Source: Marinisporobacter sp.
Lineage (GTDB): Bacteria; Bacillota; Clostridia; Peptostreptococcales; Thermotaleaceae
Assembly: GCA_025210525.1 (NCBI GenBank)
Contig: JAOARP010000047.1
Location: 186,001-250,000 of the forward strand
Length of the DNA stretch: 64,000 nt
Direction of reading: 5' to 3'
Positions 1-9,568 of the stretch are shown here, piece by piece. Positions within the stretch are counted from its first letter, which is position 1, and every line of letters begins with the position of its first letter. The position numbers and the translations under genes are program-made. The notes below the pieces were generated by a model that did not search any database, was not told the DNA's origin, and worked only from the letters and a program-made list of their open reading frames with translations.

Positions 1-412
1 GTTTATAGGTATTATCTTTATTTCCAAAAGCTATTAATAAATTTCTTGGAGGTGCATATTCAGATTGATTATTTTGCTCAATTACAAAGGCTTTATCCAT
101 TACTCCATCTTTATTTAAATCTCCTTCTGCTATGGCTAATTCACCATCACATTTTTTTAAGGCTTCCCACCCTTTAGGTATGAATGGTTCTATATCTTGA
201 ACATCATTATCTATTTTATTTTTAGTTTCACTTTCTGGCTCAATGCTACTATCGCTATTTAAATCTATTTCTTGTTTTTCTTTAGTTAAATCTTTATCTA
301 TAGTTGAAACTGATTTTTCAACTTGCGATATACACATTTCATTCTTATTCGCACATCCAACCGCCCAAAATACGCTAGATAATAATACTATTAATAATAC
401 AAACTTTTTCAT
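1..412 (-). CDS. Putative lipoprotein, 3' end outside window
   Basis: The reading frame opens at an ATG whose first base is 412 and runs off the left edge, giving about 137 residues. The N-terminus has two lysines, a hydrophobic stretch and a lipobox ending AVGC, so Cys20 should be lipidated and the protein anchored on the outer face of the membrane. A charged, Ser/Glu/Asp-rich linker follows (about residues 25-80). Then comes a segment with the motif DLNKDGVMDKA, a DxNxDG calcium-loop-like pattern common in FG-GAP or VCBS-type extracellular domains. Function is unknown. No partner gene is visible in the window. Confidence 0.75.
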   Translation of the reverse strand, partial: MKKFVLLIVLLSSVFWAVGCANKNEMCISQVEKSVSTIDKDLTKEKQEIDLNSDSSIEPESETKNKIDNDVQDIEPFIPKGWEALKKCDGELAIAEGDLNKDGVMDKAFVIEQNNQSEYAPPRNLLIAFGNKDNTYK

Positions 413-533
413 ATAATACTCACCCTATCCCTCCAAAATAAATCTCCTTTTCAAATGGACATTAATGTGATTTTAGATATAAGCATTTACATACTTTTAC
501 TCACCATACAAAACATATCCCATATTTATATGT

Positions 534-1532
534 CTAACTTCCTATATCACTTTGTAATACCTCCATCTTTTCCATTCTTAATTCATGCAATGTCTTATTA
601 CTTCCTTTTAAAATAGTCCATTCATAAATATTTACAGATGACCACTCTGTTATTTTTTCTCCCCATCGATTGAAAGACATTACTTCATCTTTATATTTCA
701 CTTTTTGAAGATCTATAACCTGTGCTTCTGAATCAGGATAATTTTTAATTTCAACTATATCTCCAGCTTTAATAATACTCCATTCAAATAACTTATTCAT
801 TCTAGGTAAATATTTCCTAGTTATTTTACTTTGTCCACCTGTAGTAGTCTTTTTGTCCTCTATTTCAACATAGTAATCATCTAGTTTTTGTAATGGCAGT
901 ATCTGATTTGACTGTAGCAAAGTTTGCTCACCTATCTTTACTGGCACAATTTCAATACAATTTATATCAACACCATTTTCGATTAACCAAGCTACTGCTG
1001 ATAAAGTTTGAGCATCAAATCCTGAAGCAACTAGAATAATTCTCTGCCTTCTATTAAATGTCTTCAAAGCATTATTCTTTTCAAGAAATTCATTGAGTAT
1101 CCTCTTTCCTTTTTCCTCTGAAGTTAATTCTCCTAGTTCAAACTCATCATTATACTTCAATATATAAGGTGCAAATATTTTTTCTACTGCTTCATCAACA
1201 TTTTTTATCTTTGCATAACTTGCTGCATATCTAATAGCTTGAAATTCAAATGGTTCCTTTCTCATTTTAATATCATCTAAATCTCTTTTTATTTCGATCA
1301 AAACTAAATTCCCATCTTTATCTATTGCTGTTAAATCACTTCTACCTTTTTCTATATTTCTAACTTGTCTTCCTATTACTAATAGGGTTTCATCATCAAT
1401 AATTATTTCAATATTTTTTCTTAAGAATTCTTCTATATGCTCTTCTTTGATACCTAAATCTTTAAATTGTAAAATTTCTATATCTAAGTTATTTACTTCG
1501 ATTGAACTGTTTATATTTACAGGAATTAACAT
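534..1532 (-). CDS. NucS/DUF91-like PD-(D/E)XK nuclease
   Basis: A 332-residue protein. The N-terminal half carries a restriction-endonuclease-fold core: GRSD with Asp66, then the beta-hairpin LVLIEIK with Glu80 and Lys82, then Gln98 in FQAIRYAASY, which matches the QxxxY element of RecB/NucS-type nucleases. The family (DUF91, NucS-like) acts on branched or mismatched DNA in archaea and actinobacteria. In Firmicutes its role is mostly untested. The C-terminal 120 residues hold no motif I recognise. The gene stands alone between a lipoprotein and an rRNA methyltransferase, with long AT-rich spacers, so it may be accessory. The family call is good; the substrate is not known. Confidence 0.75.
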   Translation of the reverse strand: MLIPVNINSSIEVNNLDIEILQFKDLGIKEEHIEEFLRKNIEIIIDDETLLVIGRQVRNIEKGRSDLTAIDKDGNLVLIEIKRDLDDIKMRKEPFEFQAIRYAASYAKIKNVDEAVEKIFAPYILKYNDEFELGELTSEEKGKRILNEFLEKNNALKTFNRRQRIILVASGFDAQTLSAVAWLIENGVDINCIEIVPVKIGEQTLLQSNQILPLQKLDDYYVEIEDKKTTTGGQSKITRKYLPRMNKLFEWSIIKAGDIVEIKNYPDSEAQVIDLQKVKYKDEVMSFNRWGEKITEWSSVNIYEWTILKGSNKTLHELRMEKMEVLQSDIGS

Positions 1533-1847
1533 GAATTTACCTCCAAATTCTTTCTTATGTATCCATTATAATCCAATACACTAAATTTCTCCATGTTTTT
1601 CATGATAGAATTCTCCATAAGCATATATAAACTAAGACAAGAACAAGAAAGAAGTCATCGTCATGAGAAATTTGTAATATTTTTAACTATTGATTGCCGG
1701 ATTGCAAAATATCACCCTTTCGAAAATTTCTAATTTCAAGAAATTATTTTCCCCTACAACCAAAACTTCCCCCAAACCGTAAGTCTGAGGGAAGATAAAA
1801 CACACATCTATATTTACTTAAAACCCTTCAAAGCCTTTGAAACAAGG
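1533..1847. other. Intergenic region between the nuclease and rlmD
   Basis: About 315 bases with no credible gene. Its only clear element is the minus-strand terminator at 1766-1794. The promoter of the nuclease gene should lie in the left part, but no convincing -35/-10 pair was found. Confidence 0.5.
1766..1794 (-). terminator. Intrinsic terminator after rlmD
   Basis: Read on the minus strand, CTTCCCTCA pairs with TGGGGGAAG (nine pairs, one G-T wobble) around an 11-base loop, followed by TTTT. It lies about 50 bases past the stop codon of the methyltransferase. Confidence 0.7.
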
Positions 1848-3203
1848 CTATTTCTTCTCTATCCTCACAACAACCTCCACATGTGGTGTATGCGGGAACA
1901 TGTCCATACACTTCACCGTTTTCACTTTATATCCTGCCTTTTGTACATCTTTAAGATTTTCTGCTAAGCTTCTTGGATTACAAGATACATAGATAATCTC
2001 AGGTGCTCTATAAGCTAGTACCTTTTTTAATGCTTTTGGATGAACTCCTACACGAGGTGGATCTAGGATAATAATATCCGGTTTAGTTGTTAATTCATCA
2101 ATTTTTTTAAGTACATCCCCTGCTATAAAGTGACAATTGTTAAGTCCATTCATTTGCGCATTTTTATTGGCAGCTTCTACTGCTTCTTCTATGAGTTCAA
2201 TGCCCATAACTTTTTTCGCTTTTTTTGCTACGATTTGCCCAATTGTTCCTGTTCCACAATATAAGTCAAATACATTTTTATTTTCTGCATCTCCCATAAA
2301 ATCTAGTACCATACTATAAAGCTTCTCTGCCCCTAGTGAATTTGTTTGGAAGAAGGAAAATGCTGATATTTTAAATTTGAGTCCTAATAATTCTTCTGTA
2401 AAGAAATCTTGTCCCCATAAAACTTCTGTACGTTCATTCACTACTGTATCAGCAATATTATCATTAAAGGTATGGATAAATCCTACTAGCTCTCCTGTTA
2501 ATTTTAAGTTTTTCATGATCTCTACTAATTCAGCCATGTCAAAGATAATTTGTGTACTTGTTACAAGATTGATTACAATTTCCTTTGTTTTCTTAGCTTT
2601 TCTTACGATGAAATGTCTTAAATAACCTTCATGGGTTTTATTATTATATAAAGGTGTCCCTTTTCCCCGGAAATAATCTAGCATAGTTTTAAGAATAGTA
2701 TTAAAATCTTCATCAACAATTTTACATTGATCTACCGTTACTACATCATGAAATTTTCCTTTTTTATGCATTCCAAGGTTCAATTCTCCACCTTTTTTCT
2801 CATTTCCAAAGGAATATTCCATTTTATTTCTATAGGCATATTCTTCTGGGCTCCCTTCTATCCCTAAAAATTTGTAGCCCTTTATGCCTGCGTCATCTAA
2901 TAATCCTTTTACTAGCTCTGCTTTCATATTCATTTGCTTTTCATAAGGAATGGTTTGGTAACTGCATCCTCCACAATTCCCAAAATGCTCACAAAAGGAT
3001 TCTACTTCTGTAGAAGATCTCTCTATTACTTCTAATAATTTTCCTTCTGCATGGTCTTTTCGAACCTTTTTTATATATGTACGAACAACTTGCCCAGGGA
3101 TAGCATTTTTTACAAATACTTTTTTATCTTCATGATAGCCGATTCCCTTTAATGGAAATTCTAGCTCTTCTATTTTTAATTCTATAATATCTTTTTTCTT
3201 CAT
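1848..3203 (-). CDS. rlmD: 23S rRNA (uracil-C5)-methyltransferase, RlmD/RlmCD family
   Basis: A 451-residue enzyme that makes 5-methyluridine in 23S rRNA using S-adenosylmethionine. An N-terminal TRAM domain (about residues 3-60) is followed by [4Fe-4S] ligands Cys71, Cys77, Cys80 and Cys160, as in RumA. The catalytic domain has FFQTNSLGAEKLY, the SAM loop FDLYCGTGTIG, the DPPRVGVHPK loop and the nucleophile in YVSCNP. Length is normal for the family. In Firmicutes one homologue (RlmCD) may modify both U747 and U1939; sequence alone does not settle which positions this one uses. The gene is monocistronic, with its own terminator. Confidence 0.92.
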   Translation of the reverse strand: MKKKDIIELKIEELEFPLKGIGYHEDKKVFVKNAIPGQVVRTYIKKVRKDHAEGKLLEVIERSSTEVESFCEHFGNCGGCSYQTIPYEKQMNMKAELVKGLLDDAGIKGYKFLGIEGSPEEYAYRNKMEYSFGNEKKGGELNLGMHKKGKFHDVVTVDQCKIVDEDFNTILKTMLDYFRGKGTPLYNNKTHEGYLRHFIVRKAKKTKEIVINLVTSTQIIFDMAELVEIMKNLKLTGELVGFIHTFNDNIADTVVNERTEVLWGQDFFTEELLGLKFKISAFSFFQTNSLGAEKLYSMVLDFMGDAENKNVFDLYCGTGTIGQIVAKKAKKVMGIELIEEAVEAANKNAQMNGLNNCHFIAGDVLKKIDELTTKPDIIILDPPRVGVHPKALKKVLAYRAPEIIYVSCNPRSLAENLKDVQKAGYKVKTVKCMDMFPHTPHVEVVVRIEKK

Positions 3204-3404
3204 TGTATCCTCCTAAGTTTATTATATTTTTCTAACCCATCTTAATCCCTTTGGATAATGGTTCTTTAATATATTATTTACAATTTTACAGATCTTCTTT
3301 CTTTAAAGAAAGGGTAAATGCATGAGATGGTTCAAATCTTTTCAATATTGATCATATCCTCTAGTAAAAGATATATTTAATCTCTTTAAAATATCAGACA
3401 AAAA

Positions 3405-3422
3405 GCCGAGTATCCACTCGGC
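3405..3422 (-). terminator. Intrinsic terminator abutting HAD stop codon
   Basis: GCCGAGT and ACTCGGC form a perfect seven-pair stem with a four-base loop. On the minus strand it is followed by TTTTT. The stop codon of the HAD gene is directly adjacent (3423-3425), leaving no untranslated spacer. Confidence 0.85.
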
Positions 3423-4067
3423 TTATGCAATCTCTTCAAATCCTTCTAAATATTGGTCTGCTAATGAACTAATATCCTCTTTGTAAAGATATGAAGTTTC
3501 ATCTGCAACAGCAAACACCTTCATTCCAGCTCTTTTTCCTGCAAGAACACCTGCGTAAGTATCTTCAAAAACTAGACATTTATCAGGTTCAACCGCTAGA
3601 TCCTCTGCAACCTTTAAGAAGATATCTGGATGAGGCTTACCCTTTTCAACCTCACAACTAGTACGAATCGTATCAAAAAAATCAATGATATTGTTTTTTC
3701 GAAGAACTGCTTCTGCTAATTCTTTTGCATTGCTTGTACCTACCCCTATTTTTATTCCTTTGTTTTTTAGCATCATTAAAAAAGGGTATACCCCTTCCTT
3801 TAAAGGAATTTTATTTTCATAATAATCTCTTGTCATTTCCATCCATTCATCCTTAATTTCATCAATGGAATCCTCTAACTTAAATCTTTCTTTAAAATAG
3901 TGGGCTGTCTCTGTAAAACTCATACCTTCTATTATTTTCTGTAAATCTTGTGGTAATTCAATACCTCTTTTCCCTAAATAATCTATATCTATTTGTTTCC
4001 AAATCCACATAGAATCTACTAATGTCCCATCTAAATCAAAAATAACGGCTTCAATATTATGCATCAT
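3423..4067 (-). CDS. HAD-superfamily hydrolase, beta-phosphoglucomutase-like
   Basis: A 214-residue HAD subfamily IA phosphatase or mutase. Motif I is FDLDGTLVDS with nucleophile Asp11 and Asp13, motif II is the TSN segment, motif III is the Lys in EKGKPHPDIF, and motif IV is VFEDTYAGVLAGKRAGM. A helical cap sits between motifs I and II. The KPxPDIF and EDxxxGxxAxxxAGM signatures are those of the beta-phosphoglucomutase/sugar-phosphatase group, which acts on small phosphorylated sugars in the cytoplasm. The natural substrate cannot be read from the sequence. The gene has its own terminator and is not clearly part of an operon. Confidence 0.85.
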   Translation of the reverse strand: MMHNIEAVIFDLDGTLVDSMWIWKQIDIDYLGKRGIELPQDLQKIIEGMSFTETAHYFKERFKLEDSIDEIKDEWMEMTRDYYENKIPLKEGVYPFLMMLKNKGIKIGVGTSNAKELAEAVLRKNNIIDFFDTIRTSCEVEKGKPHPDIFLKVAEDLAVEPDKCLVFEDTYAGVLAGKRAGMKVFAVADETSYLYKEDISSLADQYLEGFEEIA

Positions 4068-4158
4068 AAAAGATCACAACCTTTACTAGCTTTTTTGACT
4101 ATACTTATTCTAGATTACCATATCTTTATAAGTTGTTCAATATAGATTATAAATAAAA

Positions 4159-4209
4159 TATCTCCTCCTGAATTTTGGGAGTTTGAGCCAAATTTATCAG
4201 GAAGAGATA
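4159..4209 (-). terminator. Terminator of the opp operon
   Basis: A 13-pair stem (4159-4171 with 4197-4209, one G-T wobble on the minus strand) is followed on the minus strand by TTTTATTTAT. It sits 10 bases after the oppF stop codon. Confidence 0.8.
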
Positions 4210-4218
4210 CTTTCAGTC

Positions 4219-5175
4219 TTAATAAAGGTGACAAGCAATCAAATGTTCTTTTTCTATTTCTTTTATCTTTGGTAAAATGTTTTTACATTTTTCCATTCCA
4301 TAAGGACATCTAGGATAAAATGTACATCCCCCTTTATGATCTTCTATACTTATTTCTTCTTTTGAAAAAAATTGATTTTCATCAAAATTTATATCTTTGG
4401 AAGGAATAGACGATAATAAAAGCTTCGTATAGGGATGCTGTGGATTTTTGTAGATTTCTTCAACAGCTCCCTGTTCAACAATTTTTCCTAAATACATAAC
4501 CCCTATCCGATCACACATATAATGTACTACATTCAAGTCATGAGATATAAATAAATAAGTTAAATTAAACTTTGATTGTAGCTCCTTTAAGAGATTGAGT
4601 ATTTGTGCCTGAACAGAAACATCTAAGGCTGATACGGGTTCATCTGCAATGATAAATTCAGGACTTAACATCAAAGCTCTTGCAATTCCTACGCGTTGTC
4701 GTTGACCTCCACTTAATTCATGGGGATAGCGATTTTTAAAGCTTTCATCAAAGCCTACTAATTCTATCATTTGGGATACTTTTTTCTGTCTTTCTTCTTT
4801 ACTATATTTTTTATGAATCAAAAGAGGTTCTTCTAAAATCCATCCTATCTTTTTTTTTGGATTTAAAGAAGCATAGGGATCTTGAAAAACAAATTGCATT
4901 TTTTCACGAATTTCTTTTTCTTTTATAGATTGAATATCTTTGCTGTCTAAATTTATTTCACCAGAAGTTGGCTTGAGTAATCCATTGATCATAAATCCCG
5001 TTGTTGATTTTCCACATCCGCTTTCCCCTACTAGGCCAAAGGTCTCACCCTTCTTAATAGAGAATGAAACATGCTCCACTGCTCTTACATAGCTTTTCTT
5101 TTCCCAAAACTTCTTTTTAGGAACAGGATAATATTTGCAAAGATTTTTTACTTGTACAAACCCTGTTTGTGACAT
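4219..5175 (-). CDS. oppF: Oligopeptide ABC importer, ATP-binding protein OppF/DppF
   Basis: A 318-residue cytoplasmic ATPase that pairs with OppD to power peptide uptake. Visible motifs are Walker A GESGCGKSTTG, Q-loop FVFQDPYASLNP, signature LSGGQRQRVGIARAL, Walker B IIADEPVSALD and H-loop FISHD. The C-terminal extension has the cysteine cluster CTFYPRCPYGMEKC, which binds an [4Fe-4S] cluster in characterised Opp/Dpp ATPases. It is the last gene of the five-gene operon and follows oppD with a 15-base gap. Substrate type (di- or oligopeptide, or nickel chelate) is not decided by this subunit. Confidence 0.92.
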   Translation of the reverse strand: MSQTGFVQVKNLCKYYPVPKKKFWEKKSYVRAVEHVSFSIKKGETFGLVGESGCGKSTTGFMINGLLKPTSGEINLDSKDIQSIKEKEIREKMQFVFQDPYASLNPKKKIGWILEEPLLIHKKYSKEERQKKVSQMIELVGFDESFKNRYPHELSGGQRQRVGIARALMLSPEFIIADEPVSALDVSVQAQILNLLKELQSKFNLTYLFISHDLNVVHYMCDRIGVMYLGKIVEQGAVEEIYKNPQHPYTKLLLSSIPSKDINFDENQFFSKEEISIEDHKGGCTFYPRCPYGMEKCKNILPKIKEIEKEHLIACHLY

Positions 5176-5190
5176 TAATCTCGCTCCTTC

Positions 5191-6153
5191 TTACTGTGCC
5201 AAAAAACATCTTACACGATGTTCCTTATTGACCATTTTCATATCTGGCTTTTCATGATGACAATGTTTAAGTGCCTTCGGACACCTCAAAGCAAAGGGAC
5301 ATCCTGTTTTTCCTTCTCCTAAGGAAGGGACTCTCCCTGGAATGGCGTGTAAAGATTTACCACGCTTTTCTGGTGTAGGAATACATTCCATTAACCCTTT
5401 AGTATATGGATGCATACCATCTTTTACAATCTTTTCTATACTTGCCTCTTCAAAAATATGCCCTGCATACATAACAATGACACGATGGCACATTTTCGCA
5501 ATAACACCAATATCATGTGAAATAAAAAGCATCGCTGTTTCCATCTCTTGATTCATTTTCTTCATTAATTGTAAAATCTGCGCTTGAATGGTTACATCTA
5601 AAGCAGTAGTGGGTTCATCTGCAATGAGCAGCTTTGGCTTACAAATAAGTGCCATAGCAATCATGACTCTTTGTCTCATTCCTCCTGATAATTCATGGGG
5701 ATAAGCATCATATATTTGCTTAGGTCTAGGTAATCCAACTTTTGTCATCATCTCAATGGCTTTTTCTTTTGCATACTTTTTTGATACTCCTGTATGCAAG
5801 ATGAGTCCTTCTGTAATTTGATCACCTATTCTTAGAACTGGATTTAACGAAGTCATAGGCTCTTGAAAAATCATCGCCATTTCCTTCCCTCTGAGTTCTC
5901 TTCTTTCATCCTTCTTTAAAGATGTAATATCTTTTCCTAAAAAAGAGATTTCCCCTTTTGTAATTTTTGCATTCTTTGGGAGTAGTCCCATTATAGCTAA
6001 AGAAGTAATGCTTTTTCCACATCCCGATTCTCCAACGATTCCTACAATTTCTCCTTTTTTGATACAAAATGAATTTCCTTCAACCGCTGTAAGTATACCT
6101 TCCTTTGTAGAAAAACCTATATGTAAATCATCTACTTTTAACAAAGGTTCCAT
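5191..6153 (-). CDS. oppD: Oligopeptide ABC importer, ATP-binding protein OppD/DppD
   Basis: A 320-residue ATPase with Walker A GESGCGKSITS, Q-loop IFQEPMTSLNP, signature LSGGMRQRVMIAMAL (the GGMRQR form typical of OppD), Walker B LIADEPTTALD and H-loop FISHD. The C-terminal CPFALRCPKALKHC cluster matches the oligopeptide_HPY extension. It forms a heterodimer with OppF on the inner face of the OppB-OppC channel. Spacing to oppC is 11 bases, so the two are surely cotranscribed. Confidence 0.92.
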   Translation of the reverse strand: MEPLLKVDDLHIGFSTKEGILTAVEGNSFCIKKGEIVGIVGESGCGKSITSLAIMGLLPKNAKITKGEISFLGKDITSLKKDERRELRGKEMAMIFQEPMTSLNPVLRIGDQITEGLILHTGVSKKYAKEKAIEMMTKVGLPRPKQIYDAYPHELSGGMRQRVMIAMALICKPKLLIADEPTTALDVTIQAQILQLMKKMNQEMETAMLFISHDIGVIAKMCHRVIVMYAGHIFEEASIEKIVKDGMHPYTKGLMECIPTPEKRGKSLHAIPGRVPSLGEGKTGCPFALRCPKALKHCHHEKPDMKMVNKEHRVRCFLAQ

Positions 6154-6164
6154 ATATATTCCTC

Positions 6165-6974
6165 CTACTCTCGTGGGTCCCTCATATCTCGTATACCATC
6201 TCCTAATAGGTTAAATCCTAATACAGACATAGTAATCATTATTCCAGGAGCTAAAGTATACCATGGAGCCTTTACAATATAGTTTTGAGCTTCTTTTAAC
6301 ATTCTTCCCCAGCTTGGTTCCGGTGGTTGTACCCCTAGTCCAAGATAACTTAGTCCTGCTTCAGCTAGTACTGCATTTGCAAATCCCATTGATGCAGCAA
6401 TAATCAAAGGAGATAACACATTGGGTAATATATGTATAAACATAATCCGTAAATGTCCTGCTCCTATAGATTTTGCAGCTTTTACAAATTCAAACTCTTT
6501 ATATTGCATAAAACCACTTCTTGCAATACGAGCAAAAGTAGGAATCCCACGAATCCCTATGGCTATAATGGTATTTTGTGTGGATGCGCCAAATACAGCA
6601 ATAAATACTAATGCTAATAATATACTTGGAAATGCCATTAAAGCATCAATAAACCTCATAATGATTTCATCTACCCATCCACCTATATACCCAGCTATAG
6701 CACCAATAACTGTTCCGAATAAGAAAGATACACCTACAGAAACTGTTCCTACTAAAAATGCTGTTTGTGCCCCTTTTATAATCCGACTCAAAACATCTCG
6801 TCCAAAATTGTCTGTACCCATTAGATGCTTTATGCTTGGTCCTTGAAATCTTTCTTTAATGACCATTTCATTTATATCATAGGGTGTATAAAAAAGACTC
6901 ACAATCATCAAAAATAGTAGAATGGTTACAAGAAATACTCCTATATATAGATTAAAATTCCTTTTAAATTTCAT
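6165..6974 (-). CDS. oppC: Oligopeptide ABC importer, permease OppC/DppC
   Basis: A 269-residue integral membrane permease with an N-terminal transmembrane helix (about residues 10-30) and five more helices. The domain starts with the conserved GTDNFGRDVLSRIIKGAQTA, typical of DppC/OppC. The EAA loop that contacts the ATPase lies in EAGLSYLGLGVQPPEPSWGRML. It pairs with OppB to form the translocation channel. Eight bases separate it from oppB. Confidence 0.9.
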   Translation of the reverse strand: MKFKRNFNLYIGVFLVTILLFLMIVSLFYTPYDINEMVIKERFQGPSIKHLMGTDNFGRDVLSRIIKGAQTAFLVGTVSVGVSFLFGTVIGAIAGYIGGWVDEIIMRFIDALMAFPSILLALVFIAVFGASTQNTIIAIGIRGIPTFARIARSGFMQYKEFEFVKAAKSIGAGHLRIMFIHILPNVLSPLIIAASMGFANAVLAEAGLSYLGLGVQPPEPSWGRMLKEAQNYIVKAPWYTLAPGIMITMSVLGFNLLGDGIRDMRDPRE

Positions 6975-6982
6975 ATTTTCAC

Positions 6983-7924
6983 CTACTTCATTTGTATCCT
7001 AGGATCTAGCACCTTATATAATAAATCTATCAAAAAATTCACTATAATAACTGCAATGGCAATATACATAACCATTCCCTGAATAAGAAGAAAATCTCGA
7101 TACTGAATAGATGAAATGAGGAGTCTTCCTAACCCAGGTAAAGAAAATACTTGCTCTATTACTAAGCTCCCACCAAGTACACTAGTAATAATCATTCCCA
7201 TAATGGTTATTACAGGAATCAATGCATTCTTTAAAACATGCTTATAAATGATTGCCTTCTCCTTTAACCCCTTACTATAAGCTGTTCTTACATAGTCAAG
7301 TTTTAATTGTTCAAGTAAAGATGTCTTCAAATATCTTACGAGTACAGCAATGGTAGGGATAGCTATAGCACTTGCTGGTAAAATCAGTGATAAAAAGCCG
7401 TCTCTTATACTTTCGCTCCATGGAACATATCCCCCTGGAGAAAACCAATGTAACTGTAATCCAAATAAATAAATCAATATAATCCCTAACCAAAATGAAG
7501 GAATAGCCATTCCTAATTGGGTACAAATTGAAATAATATATTCTACACACTTCCCATTGGCTCTAGCTGATAAAATACCAAGAGGGATCGCCACAATGGT
7601 AGCAATCCCTATAGCCATTATAGCTAAAGACAAGGTTACAGGAAGTCTACTTCCAATCAACTCTTTTACAGGCATGGCAAAATGAATAGACTGACCTAAG
7701 TCTCCTTTTAATACATTCCCCATCCATTTTATGTATCTTACAGTTACGGGTAAATCTAGTCCCATTTGTGATCTTAAAGCTTCTATTTGCCCACTTTCTG
7801 CATCCATTCCAAGAATGGCCATAGCAGGATCTCCTGGTATGATTTGAAATAATACAAACGTAAATATAGATATCAATAAAAGAGTAATGGTCAAGGTAAG
7901 TCCTCGCCTTATTAGATAATTCAT
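6983..7924 (-). CDS. oppB: Oligopeptide ABC importer, permease OppB/DppB
   Basis: A 313-residue membrane permease. The start MNYLIRRGLTLTITLLLISIF gives the usual first helix. The periplasm-facing segment PGDPAMAILG follows, then five helices with the EAA-type loop in RTAYSKGLKEKAIIYKHVLKNALIPV. It ends DLLYKVLDPRIQMK, the family's usual C-terminus. It lies between oppA and oppC with short gaps in a single operon. Confidence 0.9.
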   Translation of the reverse strand: MNYLIRRGLTLTITLLLISIFTFVLFQIIPGDPAMAILGMDAESGQIEALRSQMGLDLPVTVRYIKWMGNVLKGDLGQSIHFAMPVKELIGSRLPVTLSLAIMAIGIATIVAIPLGILSARANGKCVEYIISICTQLGMAIPSFWLGIILIYLFGLQLHWFSPGGYVPWSESIRDGFLSLILPASAIAIPTIAVLVRYLKTSLLEQLKLDYVRTAYSKGLKEKAIIYKHVLKNALIPVITIMGMIITSVLGGSLVIEQVFSLPGLGRLLISSIQYRDFLLIQGMVMYIAIAVIIVNFLIDLLYKVLDPRIQMK

Positions 7925-7944
7925 AATAACTCCCCTACCTCAGC

Positions 7945-9483
7945 TTATTCTGTATAATAAACAGATGCCATATCTTGAACATAAATAGGATATAGTTGAT
8001 ACCCTTTAATATTTTTCTTCATAGCTACTGTAAATTGTGGGTCCATAATAAATACACATGCAGCATCTTCTGCTAAAGTTTTTTGTGCATCTTTATAAAT
8101 CTTTGCTCTATTTTCTTCGTTAACTTCCTTTTGTGCTTGTTCAATCAATTGGTCATATTTTTCATTTTTATAATTCATAAAGTTATTGCTTGCTTTTGAT
8201 GTATATTTCTTTAATGTTTTTCCTATGTCTAATTTTCCTGCAAAGGCAATAATAGTCATATCATAATCTCTGCCTTTATAAATTTTATCTAACCATACAC
8301 CCCATTCAATAAGCTCAATCTCTGCCTGTATACCAACCTTTTTTAACTGCTCTACAATTACTTGACCTGTATCTACATGAAATTGATAATTAGAAGGAAT
8401 AGCAATCTTTACCTTCAATCCCTTTTCATAACCTGCTTCTTTTAAAAGTTCTTTTGCTTTCTCTATGTTTACATTATATAAATTTTCTAAGTCTTCTTGA
8501 TAATATTTTTCCATTACTGGACTCATATTTGAACCTAACTTTGAACCATACCCAAAGGCAACTGCCTCAATAACCTCATCTACATCTACAGCATAATTAA
8601 TAGCCTTACGAACACGTAGATCATTAAAAGGTTCTCTTTCATTGTTCATAACCATTAGCTGTACAAGATTTTGTGGTCCTGATACAGTTTCAAACCCCTC
8701 TCCTAACTCTTCAGCACGTTCATTAGGAAGACGAGGATACATATCTATTTCTCCTGCTTTAAAGCTTAATAATGCAGCTTCTCTATCTGGCATAATTCGA
8801 AACTCTACCTTGTCTAAATGTGGTAACCCTTCTTGCCAATACTCATCAAATTTTTCCATAACCATTCTTTGTTCTGGCAAATATTCAACAAATTTAAAAG
8901 GTCCTGTTCCAATAGGATTTTTAGTAAAATTTTCTTCATTTTCTTTTGGTACAATTGCCGTTGTCAACTTACTTAATAGGGAAGCATCCATTTCCTTTAA
9001 TGTCATAACAATTGTCTCATCATCTGGTGTTTCTATCTTTTCTACTTTATCAAAATCAGCTGTTAATGGCTTTTTTGTTTCTGTTCCCATTACTCTATCT
9101 AAAGAATATTTTACATCTTCTACTGTAACCAAATTTCCATTGTGAAACTTTATTCCTTTTCTCAATTTGAAGGTGTAGGTAAGCCCATCTTCTGATACAC
9201 TATAATCCTTTGCTACTGCTGGGATCACATTTCCTTTTGCATCTGCCTTCATCAGTCCTTCAAAAATATTAAATAATATCTCTTTTGTCCCTGCTGCTGC
9301 TGAAAGGTGTGGGTCTAAGGAATCCATATCCTGTTCTATAGCCATTACTACCTGTCCACCTTCGACTACCTTTTCACTCTTCGTTTCACTTACAGAATCT
9401 CCACTAGATTTTCCACAACCTGTCCCTAAAATTGTAAAGCTTAAAACTAGCACCAAAAAATATGCAATAGTATTTCTTTTCAT
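7945..9483 (-). CDS. oppA: Extracellular solute-binding protein, family 5 (OppA/DppA) lipoprotein
   Basis: A 512-residue substrate-binding lipoprotein. A signal peptide with lipobox ILGTGC places the lipidated residue at Cys23, and a Ser/Glu/Lys linker follows. The SBP_bac_5 domain is recognisable from EQDMDSLDPHLS, the LRKGIKFHNG..TVEDVKYSLDRV block and the FNDLRVRKAINYAVD block. It captures peptides outside the membrane and delivers them to OppBC. First gene of the oppABCDF cluster; a hydrolase gene lies 85 bases upstream and could share its promoter. Peptide scavenging suits an amino-acid-fermenting anaerobe, but the exact ligand is open. Confidence 0.92.
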   Translation of the reverse strand: MKRNTIAYFLVLVLSFTILGTGCGKSSGDSVSETKSEKVVEGGQVVMAIEQDMDSLDPHLSAAAGTKEILFNIFEGLMKADAKGNVIPAVAKDYSVSEDGLTYTFKLRKGIKFHNGNLVTVEDVKYSLDRVMGTETKKPLTADFDKVEKIETPDDETIVMTLKEMDASLLSKLTTAIVPKENEENFTKNPIGTGPFKFVEYLPEQRMVMEKFDEYWQEGLPHLDKVEFRIMPDREAALLSFKAGEIDMYPRLPNERAEELGEGFETVSGPQNLVQLMVMNNEREPFNDLRVRKAINYAVDVDEVIEAVAFGYGSKLGSNMSPVMEKYYQEDLENLYNVNIEKAKELLKEAGYEKGLKVKIAIPSNYQFHVDTGQVIVEQLKKVGIQAEIELIEWGVWLDKIYKGRDYDMTIIAFAGKLDIGKTLKKYTSKASNNFMNYKNEKYDQLIEQAQKEVNEENRAKIYKDAQKTLAEDAACVFIMDPQFTVAMKKNIKGYQLYPIYVQDMASVYYTE

Positions 9484-9568
9484 GTCTTCACCTCATTCGA
9501 AATTTTTTCACTAATTGTAATCCTACATGAATTACGAAAGGATATCAAGAATTTTTTGTCGAAATTTA